From Halomonas sp. M4R1S46 (GTDB lineage Bacteria > Pseudomonadota > Gammaproteobacteria > Pseudomonadales > Halomonadaceae), in contig NZ_CP107008.1 in the NCBI RefSeq assembly GCF_025725685.1, positions 248,001-312,000 of the forward strand: 64,000 nt of DNA. The letters are read 5' to 3'. Under the pieces are notes generated by a model. It saw nothing but the letters and a program-made list of their open reading frames with translations. It had not been told where the DNA came from and ran no database searches. This document shows positions 28,585-35,670 of this stretch, in pieces; positions within the stretch are counted from its first letter, which is position 1; each line of letters opens with the position of its first letter. The translations under genes were made by a program, and so were the position numbers.

Positions 28585-28605
28585 TTGCACGGCGGTGCGT
28601 CGTCG

Positions 28606-29820
28606 TCAGCCGCGGTACTTCTGCAACACCAGGCAGGCGTTGGTGCCGCCGAAGCCGAAGCTATTGGACAGCACCCGCTCGACCTTGGCATCACGCTTCT
28701 CGGTGACGATGTCGAAGCCGTCGGCCTGCTCATCCAGCTGCTCCACGTTGGCGGAGGCGGCGATGAAGTCGTTCTCCATCATCAACAGCGAGTAGATGGT
28801 CTCCTGCACGCCGGTCGCGCCCAGGGAGTGGCCGGTCAGCGACTTGGTCGAGCTCATGGCCGGCGTGGTGTTGCCGAAGACCTCGCGGACCGCCTTCAGC
28901 TCGGCCACATCGCCCACCGGGGTGGAGGTGCCATGGGTGTTGATGTAGTCGATGTCGCCGTCGACCGTGGCCAGCGCCTGGCGCATGCAGCGCACCGCCC
29001 CCTCGCCGGACGGGGCGACCATGTCGTAGCCGTCGGAGGTGGCGCCGTAGCCGACCAGCTCGGCATAGATCCTGGCGCCGCGGGCCTTGGCGTGCTCCAG
29101 CTCCTCGAGCACCAGCATGCCCCCGCCGCCGGCGATGACGAAGCCGTCGCGAGCCTGGTCATAGGGTCGTGAGGCCTTTTCTGGGGTCTCGTTGTACTGG
29201 GTCGACAGCGCGCCCATGGCGTCGAACAGGCAGGACAGGGTCCAGTGTTCCTCCTCGCCGCCGCCGGCGAAGACCACGTCCTGCTTGCCCATCTGGATCT
29301 GCTCCATGGCGCTGCCGATGCAGTGGGCCGAGGTGGCGCAGGCCGAGGAGATGGAGTAGTTGACGCCCTTGATCCGGAAGGGGGTGGCCAGGCAGGCGGA
29401 GACGGTGCTGCCCATGGTGCGGGTGACCCGGTAGGGTCCCACGCGGCGCAGGCCCTTCTCGCGCATCACGTCGGCGGCCTCCACCTGGTTGGCGCTGGAG
29501 GCGCCGCCGGACCCGGCGATCAGGCCGGTACGCTCGTTGGACACCTGTTCCGGGGACAGGCCGGCATCCTCGATGGCCTGGGCCATGGAGACATAGGCGT
29601 AGGCGGCGGCGTCGCCCATGAAGCGACGCAGCTTGCGATCGACCAGGGCTTCCAGGTCGATGTCGACCACCCCGGCCACCTGGCTGCGGAATCCACGCTC
29701 GGCATAGTCTTCCTTGAAGCGAATGCCTGAGCGCCCGTTCCGCAGTGCCTCGAGTACCTGTGTTGCGTCGTTGCCCAGGCAGGACACGATGCCCAGGCCG
29801 GTGACTACCACTCGTCGCAT
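28606..29820 (-). CDS. fabB: Beta-ketoacyl-ACP synthase I
   Basis: FabB elongates acyl-ACP chains and is required, with FabA, for unsaturated fatty acids. The ATG at 29820 gives MRRVVVTGLGIVSCLGNDAT (404 residues), with AGGAGGCTCCC before it. The Cys-His-His triad is in SACATSAHC, NTHGTSTPVGD and TGHSLGATG. fabA lies 13 bp upstream on the same strand, forming the classic fabAB operon. A longer reading into fabA is rejected. Confidence 0.96.
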   Translation of the reverse strand: MRRVVVTGLGIVSCLGNDATQVLEALRNGRSGIRFKEDYAERGFRSQVAGVVDIDLEALVDRKLRRFMGDAAAYAYVSMAQAIEDAGLSPEQVSNERTGLIAGSGGASSANQVEAADVMREKGLRRVGPYRVTRTMGSTVSACLATPFRIKGVNYSISSACATSAHCIGSAMEQIQMGKQDVVFAGGGEEEHWTLSCLFDAMGALSTQYNETPEKASRPYDQARDGFVIAGGGGMLVLEELEHAKARGARIYAELVGYGATSDGYDMVAPSGEGAVRCMRQALATVDGDIDYINTHGTSTPVGDVAELKAVREVFGNTTPAMSSTKSLTGHSLGATGVQETIYSLLMMENDFIAASANVEQLDEQADGFDIVTEKRDAKVERVLSNSFGFGGTNACLVLQKYRG

Positions 29821-29833
29821 GGGAGCCTCCTGT

Positions 29834-30349
29834 TCAGAAATTCGCGGTGGAGGTGAACAGGCCAACGCGCAGATCGTTGGCCTGGTAGATCTCGCGGCCA
29901 TCCACGGATACCGTGCCGTCGGCCATGCCCAGGATCAGGCGCCGGGTGATGATGCGCTTGATGTTGATACGATAGGTGACCGTGCTGGCCTCGGGCAGGA
30001 TCTGGCCGGTGAACTTGACCTCGCCGCAGCCCAGGGCGCGGCCGCGGCCGGGGTGTCCGAGCCAGCCGAGGTAGAAGCCGACCAGCTGCCACATGGCGTC
30101 CAGACCCAGGCAGCCCGGCATCACCGGGTCGCCGGGGAAGTGACAGTCGAAGAACCAGAGGTCCGGATGGATGTCGAGCTCGGCGATCAGTTCGCCCTTG
30201 CCGTGGTCGCCACCCTCTTCATGGATGTGCGTGATGCGATCGAGCATCAGCATGTTGGGTGCCGGCAGTTGGGCGTTGCCGGGGCCGAACAGCTCGCCAC
30301 GGCTGCATGCCAGCAGTGCTTCGCGATCAAAGGAATGTTGCTTGGTCAC
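29834..30349 (-). CDS. fabA: 3-hydroxydecanoyl-ACP dehydratase/isomerase
   Basis: FabA dehydrates 3-hydroxydecanoyl-ACP and isomerises the product to the cis-3 form, the branch point to unsaturated fatty acids. A GTG start at 30349 gives a 171-residue protein, matching the family length of about 172. The upstream ATG at 30448 adds 33 unrelated residues. The catalytic His and Asp are in DCHFPGDPVMPGCLGLDAMW. Conserved RGELFG and LPAPNMLMLDR are present. Confidence 0.95.
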   Translation of the reverse strand: MTKQHSFDREALLACSRGELFGPGNAQLPAPNMLMLDRITHIHEEGGDHGKGELIAELDIHPDLWFFDCHFPGDPVMPGCLGLDAMWQLVGFYLGWLGHPGRGRALGCGEVKFTGQILPEASTVTYRINIKRIITRRLILGMADGTVSVDGREIYQANDLRVGLFTSTANF

Positions 30350-30422
30350 TGAATCGTTCCGAGTGTCGAGATGATTGTATGCCGGGAAACGGCATGCGAC
30401 CGCCCAGGCGGCCCTGCCTAGT

Positions 30423-30602
30423 CTACTGTTCGCGTCCGGCGAATGCACGCCGAGGGCGGTTCTCGGGGGGCGCCGGCCCCGGTTCGGGGGATAGTGCCTG
30501 CCGTGACGGCCGATAGCGGCTCGACAGTCCTCGCTCCCCGACCGACCGCGACCTCATCCTGTAGAAGGCGCAGAAGGCCTCCAGGGACGGGGCCCGGCTC
30601 AT
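30423..30602 (-). pseudogene. Possible truncated NTF2-like reading frame downstream of phrB
   Basis: A 59-codon frame reads MSRAPSLEAFCAFYRM and then a basic, proline-rich sequence without obvious homology. The first 15 residues resemble the start of NTF2/SnoaL-like proteins sometimes encoded beside photolyase genes. The expected FxDPxH segment is missing in this frame and I could not find it in the others. It begins 26 bp after the phrB stop. It may be a decayed gene or a chance frame. The rest of the 278-bp fabA-phrB spacer shows nothing else. Confidence 0.3.
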
Positions 30603-30627
30603 GGGGCGATCCTCGGTGATGGGGAGC

Positions 30628-32046
30628 TCAGCGCTCGGGGGAGAGGCCCTTGAAGGCCGCCAGCGCCCGGGCCCGCGCCACCTTGTGCTCGACGATGGGC
30701 GCGGGATAGTCGAGGCGGGGCAGCCGGTCTCGGCCGGGGGCATGGCGCGCCCTGGCCGGCAGCCCGGCCAGCTCGGGCAGCCACTCGGCCAGGAAGCGGC
30801 CCTCGGGGTCGAAGCGCTGCGACTGGGTGGTGGGGTTGAAGATCCGGAAGTAGGGGGCGGCGTCGGTGCCGGTTGAGGCCGCCCATTGCCAGCCGCCATT
30901 GTTGGCGGCGAATTCGCCGTCCACCAGGTGGCGCAGGAAGAAGGCCTCGCCGCGCCGCCAGTCGATCAGCAGGTGCTTGGCGAGGAACATGGCGGTGACC
31001 ATGCGCAGGCGGTTGTGCATCCAGCCGGTGGCCACCAGCTGGCGCATGGCGGCGTCGACGATGGGGTAGCCGGTGCGCCCCTCGCACCAGGCGCGGAAGC
31101 CCGGCTCGTCGTCCCGCCAGGGCAGCGCCTCGGTGTGGGCCTGGAAGGCGCGATGGCGACAGACGCGGGGAAAGCCCACCGCCACGTGCTGGTAGAACTC
31201 CCGCCAGATCAGCTCGCCGACCCAGGCCTGGAGGCCGGCATCGCCGTCGGCCAGGGCGCCGTCGTTCTCGGCGAGCACCGCCTGCAGGCACTGGCGGTGC
31301 GAGAGCATGCCCAGCGCCAGGTAGGGCGACAGCTCGCTGGTGCCGCGAATGGCCGGGAAGTCGCGCTGGTCGGCGTAGTGGCGGCCGCGAAAGCGCAGGA
31401 AGCGCTCCAGGCGGTCGGCGGCCGGCCCCTCGCCGGCGGGCCAGCGGCGGCCGTCCACCGGCGTGTCCGCCGCCTCGGGCGGTGCCGGCAGCGGCTCGGC
31501 GGCGATGGCCAGGCGTGCCTGGGGAGCGGGCGTATCGCGCAGGGCCAGGCGCTCGGCGGTGACCTGGCGGTGCCAGGCCCTGGCGAAGGGCGTGAAGACC
31601 CCATAGACGTCGCCCTTGCCGGTGAGCAACTCGCCGGGGGCGAAGGCCACGGCGTCGTGGTGGCCGGTGGCGGACAGGCCGGCGGCGGTGAAGGCCTCGA
31701 TCACCCGGGCATCGCGGCGGGCCTCGTTGAGGGGGTATTCGCGGTTGAAGTGCAGCGCCCCGGCGCCGACCTCCCGGGCCACGGCAAGCAGCGTCTCGGG
31801 GACGTCCGCGAAGGTCTCGGCCTCCCGGTGCAGCAGGGGGATGTTCAGGCCGGCCAGGGCCTCGGCCAGGGCGGCGACGCCGCGGTGCCAGAAGTCCAGC
31901 TTGTTGGCGCCGTGGCCATGGGTGCGCCACTGGGCGGTGCTGCGCAGGAAGACGGCCACCACCGGGCCCCGGCGGGTGGCCGTGGCCAGGGCGGTATTGT
32001 CGTGGATGCGCAGGTCGCTGCGGAACCAGACCAGGGTGGGGGTCAT
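30628..32046 (-). CDS. phrB: Deoxyribodipyrimidine photolyase
   Basis: CPD photolyase repairs cyclobutane pyrimidine dimers in DNA using blue light and FAD. The 472-residue protein has the N-terminal alpha/beta antenna domain beginning MTPTLVWFRSDLRIHDNTAL. The C-terminal FAD domain contains SPYLALGMLSHRQ, WRDDEPGFRAWCEGRTGYP and MRMVTAMFLAKHLLIDWR-like conserved helices. NNGGWQWAASTGTDAAPYFR forms the FAD-binding region. It starts 13 bp after the MerR gene and is probably its operon partner, which points to light-responsive expression. Confidence 0.95.
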   Translation of the reverse strand: MTPTLVWFRSDLRIHDNTALATATRRGPVVAVFLRSTAQWRTHGHGANKLDFWHRGVAALAEALAGLNIPLLHREAETFADVPETLLAVAREVGAGALHFNREYPLNEARRDARVIEAFTAAGLSATGHHDAVAFAPGELLTGKGDVYGVFTPFARAWHRQVTAERLALRDTPAPQARLAIAAEPLPAPPEAADTPVDGRRWPAGEGPAADRLERFLRFRGRHYADQRDFPAIRGTSELSPYLALGMLSHRQCLQAVLAENDGALADGDAGLQAWVGELIWREFYQHVAVGFPRVCRHRAFQAHTEALPWRDDEPGFRAWCEGRTGYPIVDAAMRQLVATGWMHNRLRMVTAMFLAKHLLIDWRRGEAFFLRHLVDGEFAANNGGWQWAASTGTDAAPYFRIFNPTTQSQRFDPEGRFLAEWLPELAGLPARARHAPGRDRLPRLDYPAPIVEHKVARARALAAFKGLSPER

Positions 32047-32059
32047 GGGACGCTCCCGG

Positions 32060-32974
32060 TCAGGCGGCCTGGGTGAGGGATTGCAGGCGGGTCATGGCCC
32101 GGGGCAGGTCGTCGCCGAGGGCCTCCACCCCGGTGCCGTCCAGCTCGGCCGCGCGGATCCGCGCGACGGGGCCGCACAGGGTCAGGGGCACATCGAGCTG
32201 CTCGGCCAGCCGTGGCAGCTGGCGGCGCACCAGGTCGGCCTTCTCGGCCTTGCCGCTGGCCAGCAGCAGGGCGTCGGCGTGAAAGCGCTCCACGGCCAGC
32301 GGCAGCTCCTGCACCGGCAGGGGGGCATCGAGGAGCTGGACCCGGTAGCCCCGGTCGCTGGCGGCGAGGGCGGCGAGCAGCCCCCAGAGGGGGCCGCCGT
32401 CGTCGGGCATCGGCACGACCAGCAGCAGCGGCCCGGTGGCCAGCGGGTTGGCATGGTAGAGCCGGGTGCCGATGCGGGTGCGCAGGAAGGCCTCCAGGGC
32501 GCGGCGCTGCAGGTCGGCGCCGAGCCGGTCGTCCCAGCCTTCCTCCAGCTCGCGGATCACCGGCTGCCAGAGCTCATCGATGCAGGTCGCCACCGGGTAG
32601 AGCGACAGCCCCTGGTTGAACAGCGCCTCCAGGCGGGTCAGGTCCAGGGCCTCGGCGGCGGCGATCAGCTGGCGACGCTGACTCTCCCAGTCCCCCGCGG
32701 CGGGCGGCGGCGCCTCCACGGTGTCCGGCTGCTCGAGCAGCTCGCGGACCTGGCTGACCGGCACGCCGCGGTTGAGCCACTGCAGGATTCGCTCGACCCG
32801 TTCGATGTCCTCCCGAGCATAGAGGCGGTGTCCCTTGGGCGTGCGTCGCGGGCGAATCAGGCCATAACGGCGCTCCCAGGCGCGCAGGGTCACCGCGTTG
32901 ACGCCGGTCAGGCGGGAGACCTCGCGAATCGGATAGAGCGGCGTATCGGTCGGATGGTTCGCCTGATCGCTCAT
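32060..32974 (-). CDS. MerR-family regulator, LitR/CarH-like
   Basis: The 304-residue protein has an N-terminal MerR DNA-binding domain (YPIREVSRLTGVNAVTLRAW, then RRTPKGHRLYAREDIERV). A C-terminal part of about 200 residues has the layout of the B12-binding region of LitR/CarH light sensors. The cobalamin-ligand motif DxHxxG is absent: the matching place reads PMPDDGGPLWGLL, with no histidine. It therefore resembles the B12-independent class II LitR group, which I recall acting with short LOV photoreceptors in Pseudomonas. The start at MSDQANHPTD is preferred over an extension reaching the operator. phrB follows. Confidence 0.82.
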   Translation of the reverse strand: MSDQANHPTDTPLYPIREVSRLTGVNAVTLRAWERRYGLIRPRRTPKGHRLYAREDIERVERILQWLNRGVPVSQVRELLEQPDTVEAPPPAAGDWESQRRQLIAAAEALDLTRLEALFNQGLSLYPVATCIDELWQPVIRELEEGWDDRLGADLQRRALEAFLRTRIGTRLYHANPLATGPLLLVVPMPDDGGPLWGLLAALAASDRGYRVQLLDAPLPVQELPLAVERFHADALLLASGKAEKADLVRRQLPRLAEQLDVPLTLCGPVARIRAAELDGTGVEALGDDLPRAMTRLQSLTQAA

Positions 32975-33039
32975 GCGCGCCTGTGCCTCGGTGGTGGGGA
33001 TCGGGGCCGGTGGCTGCCGCGGCCGTGATGGGACGATTT

Positions 33040-33063
33040 TGTACAAAAAAGTGGCGATGTACA
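33040..33063 (-). promoter_or_regulatory. Candidate MerR/LitR operator and promoter
   Basis: Two TGTACA half-sites (33040-33045 and 33058-33063) are separated by exactly 12 bp, 66 bp upstream of the MerR start. On the minus strand one half-site forms TTGTAC, a -35-like element. TACAAAAT downstream could serve as -10. The arrangement equals the class II LitR operator I remember (TRTACA-N12-TGTAYA), so autoregulation is likely. Confidence 0.68.
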
Positions 33064-33072
33064 ACGCGTCCG

Positions 33073-33447
33073 TCAGCTCGCTTCTCCCGCCTGCTCGGCG
33101 ATCACCGCCGCCAGGGCCTCGACGAAGGCCGGGTGTTCGCCCACCGGCGGCAGCAGCGTCAGGGCCAGTCCCGGATGGGCCTCGCCCAGGGCGGCCACCT
33201 GGCCGGGGACATCCTTGCGCAGGTGGCGGCCGGCGGCGAAGAACAGCGGCAGGATCTCGGCCCGCTCGATGCCGACGGTCTCCAGCTCCGCCACGGTGGT
33301 CTCCAGCGACGGCTCGCAGAGCTCCATGTAGGCCAGGCGCAGCGGGGTGGTCAGCCGGTCGGCCAGGGCCGTGGCCAGGTTCTCGAAGGGGGCTCGCCAG
33401 TTGGCGTCGCTGGAGCCGTGGGCCAGCAGGATCAGGGCGCTGCGCAT
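33073..33447 (-). CDS. cbiX: CbiX-type sirohydrochlorin chelatase
   Basis: This short 124-residue form of CbiX inserts a metal ion (cobalt or iron) into sirohydrochlorin for cobalamin or siroheme. The two histidines expected at the metal site are in LLAHGSSDANW (near residue 10) and AAGRHLRKDVPGQ. The protein has one half-domain, so it should work as a homodimer. The flavoprotein gene stops 1 bp upstream of its start. Its stop is 10 bp before the MerR operator. Confidence 0.82.
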   Translation of the reverse strand: MRSALILLAHGSSDANWRAPFENLATALADRLTTPLRLAYMELCEPSLETTVAELETVGIERAEILPLFFAAGRHLRKDVPGQVAALGEAHPGLALTLLPPVGEHPAFVEALAAVIAEQAGEAS

Positions 33448-33448
33448 G

Positions 33449-34501
33449 TCAGGCGGTCTCCGTTGGGTGGGGAGTGGGGTGGCGACGGGTCAGGGCCAGG
33501 CCCAGGTGATGGCCGGAGAGCCAGGCATCCTCGACGCGGGCGTCGCGCCAGGCGTCGCCGCACAGGGCCAGGCCGCCCTCGCCGAGGCGAAAGTCGAGGG
33601 CGCCGCGTTCGGTCGGCGGCGCCGGCTGGGCGAAGCGCCAGCGGTGGGCGCCGCTGTGGCGCGGCATGGGCAGGGTGATGCCCTCGGGCAGGGCCGCCTG
33701 CAGGGCATCGAGCAGGCGAGCGGTCACGCTGCCGGCGTCCTCCTCCAGGTGTTGCTCGCTCCAGGCCAGGCGGGCCAGCAGGGTGAGGCTCTCGCCCTGG
33801 GTCTCGCGGCCCGGCTTGGTCTGGTTACGGGTGACCAGCCGCAGCGGGCCTTCGGCCGGTTCCAGCGCCTGCCAGTCGGCCGCGAGCCCCGGCAGCGCCG
33901 GCAGGGGCGCATCGAACTGGGCCCAGCCGGCCCAGCAGGCGCGCTGGGGAATGCCGCGACAGGCCTCGGCCAGGTCGGCGTCGTGGGGGGCGGCCAGGGC
34001 CTCCGCCTGGGGCGTGGGCAGGGCCAGCACGACCGCCCGGAAGGGGCCGTGTCGGGTCCCCGCCTCGCTGACCAGGCGCCAGCCATCGGCGGCGTTCTCC
34101 AGGGCGACGATCCGGGTCGCGGTGTGCAGGGGCAGGTCGTCGGCCAGGTGACGCAGCAGGGCGCTCATGCGAGGGGCGCCGGTGAAGCGGGGCTGGTCGT
34201 CGACCCGCCGGGTGGCATCGCCGGCCGCCAGCCGCCAGACGGCCGCCGGCCAGGGCGCCACCACGCCGGCCCGCTGCCAGCCCGCCACCCGCTCGCGGAA
34301 GGTCGCGTCGCGCACGCTGAAGTGCTGGGCGCCCAGCTCGACCACCGCGCCGGTCAGGTGACGGCTGGACATCCGGCCGCCCGGGCCGCGGCCCTTCTCG
34401 AAGACCGTCACCGGACGACCGGCGTCGGCGAGCGCCCGGGCGCAGGCCAGGCCGGCGATGCCGGCACCGATGACGGCGGTGGAGTCGGGGTGCGGTATCA
34501 T
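33449..34501 (-). CDS. FAD-dependent amine-oxidase-like oxidoreductase
   Basis: The 350-residue protein starts with a Rossmann FAD-binding motif (AVIGAGIAGLACARALADAG) and the second conserved segment VFEKGRGPGGRMSSR. Near the C-terminus GGLALCGDAWRDARVEDAWL contacts the flavin. It belongs to the renalase/NAD(P)-binding amine-oxidase-like group, whose bacterial substrates are mostly undefined. Homologues recur beside photolyase genes. It is divergent from the epimerase gene, with an 89-bp shared spacer, and is coupled to cbiX. Confidence 0.78.
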   Translation of the reverse strand: MIPHPDSTAVIGAGIAGLACARALADAGRPVTVFEKGRGPGGRMSSRHLTGAVVELGAQHFSVRDATFRERVAGWQRAGVVAPWPAAVWRLAAGDATRRVDDQPRFTGAPRMSALLRHLADDLPLHTATRIVALENAADGWRLVSEAGTRHGPFRAVVLALPTPQAEALAAPHDADLAEACRGIPQRACWAGWAQFDAPLPALPGLAADWQALEPAEGPLRLVTRNQTKPGRETQGESLTLLARLAWSEQHLEEDAGSVTARLLDALQAALPEGITLPMPRHSGAHRWRFAQPAPPTERGALDFRLGEGGLALCGDAWRDARVEDAWLSGHHLGLALTRRHPTPHPTETA

Positions 34502-34590
34502 GGCAATCTCATGCAGTGATCGGGATTTACCGCTAGACTAGCAGACGTGTACAACAGCTGTATAACACGAAGATGCAGGGGAGGCGTCGA

Positions 34591-35496
34591 ATGCGTGTAT
34601 TGATCACCGGAGGCAGTGGGTTCGTCGGCCAGGCGCTGTGCCGGCGACTCGAGGAAGCCGGCCACCGCTTATTGGTGGTGTCCCGCGATCCGGACCGGGT
34701 CCGCGATCGCCTGCCGGCAGGCACGGACATCCGCCGCTCGGTGCTCGACTTCGTCGATACGCCCCCCGATGCCCTGGTCAACCTGGCCGGCGAGTCCATC
34801 GCCGCCCGGCGCTGGAGCGATGCCCAGAAGGAGCGGCTGATCGATTCGCGGGTCAACATCACCCGTGATCTGGCGATGCTCTGCGAGCAGCTCAAGGCGA
34901 CGCGGGGACACGCGCCGGCGGTGATGGTCTCGGCCTCCGCCATGGGCTTCTACGGCGACCAGGGGGAGCGCCTGGTCACCGAGGACACGCCGCCCCACGA
35001 CGAGTTCGCCCACCGACTGTGTGCGCGCTGGGAAGAGGTGGCCGGCGAGGTCGCCACCTTCGGCACCCGGCTGGCGATCCTGCGCCTCGGGCTGGTGCTG
35101 GATGCCGGCGGCGGCACCCTGCAGAAGATGCTGCCGCCCTTCAAGCTGGGCCTGGGGGGGCGCTTCGGCCACGGCCACCAGTACATGCCCTGGGTGCATC
35201 GCCAGGACCTGGTCAGCATGATCCTCTTTCTGATCGAGCGGGACGACCTGGATGGCCCCTTCAACGGCAGCGCGCCGAACCCGGTGACCAACGCCGAGTT
35301 CACCCGCACCCTGGCGCGCCACCTGCACCGGCCGGCGGTGCTGCCGGTGCCGGCCCTGGTGCTGGAGAGCGCCTTCGGCGAGATGTCGCGGCTGCTGCTG
35401 ACCGGGGCGGACATGCGCCCCCGGCGGTTCGAGGAGGCCGGCTTCGTGTTCCGCTTCCCGACCCTGGACGAGGCCCTGGACGATATCCTGGGCTGA
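34591..35496 (+). CDS. TIGR01777-family epimerase (YfcH-like)
   Basis: The 301-residue protein is an extended short-chain dehydrogenase with the nucleotide-binding loop MRVLITGGSGFVGQALCRRL and DALVNLAGESIAARRWSDAQK. A C-terminal DUF1731-like region (RLLLTGADMRPRRFEEAGF) identifies the YfcH/TIGR01777 family. The substrate is unknown. GGGGAGGCGTCGA before the ATG at 34591 decides the start over one six codons earlier. A TGTACA half-site at 34548 lies in the upstream spacer. Relatives often belong to photolyase-linked light regulons. Confidence 0.85.
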   Translation: MRVLITGGSGFVGQALCRRLEEAGHRLLVVSRDPDRVRDRLPAGTDIRRSVLDFVDTPPDALVNLAGESIAARRWSDAQKERLIDSRVNITRDLAMLCEQLKATRGHAPAVMVSASAMGFYGDQGERLVTEDTPPHDEFAHRLCARWEEVAGEVATFGTRLAILRLGLVLDAGGGTLQKMLPPFKLGLGGRFGHGHQYMPWVHRQDLVSMILFLIERDDLDGPFNGSAPNPVTNAEFTRTLARHLHRPAVLPVPALVLESAFGEMSRLLLTGADMRPRRFEEAGFVFRFPTLDEALDDILG

Positions 35497-35522
35497 TATG
35501 CCCGCTCATCTCCCAGGGGCGC

Positions 35523-35614
35523 CGGGGACAGGTTGGAGAGGGGGTCCGATTCCATGGATGGAATCGGTAGCGCCCAGGGAGGGGTTCACAGCGCCCCCTC
35601 GCAGACCTGTCGCC
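35523..35614. repeat. Nested palindromic intergenic element
   Basis: Outer arms (35523-35543 and 35594-35614) match at 17 of 21 positions when one is reverse-complemented (GGGGACAGGTTGGAGAGGGG against GGCGACAGGTCTGCGAGGGG). They enclose a perfect 10-bp inverted repeat (CCGATTCCAT, GG, ATGGAATCGG at 35546-35567). The layout suggests a folded dispersed repeat between the convergent epimerase and rapA genes. Confidence 0.6.
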
Positions 35615-35670
35615 GGGTCAGCCCCTAGTGGCGCCGTATAAAGCGATGCCACTGGCTGGGGGCGATGGTG

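Noticed and set aside
34502..34590. Second LitR operator in the flavoprotein-epimerase spacer
   Set aside because: TGTACA and TGTATA are only 5 bp apart and no partner lies at a 12-bp spacing, so only half-sites can be claimed.
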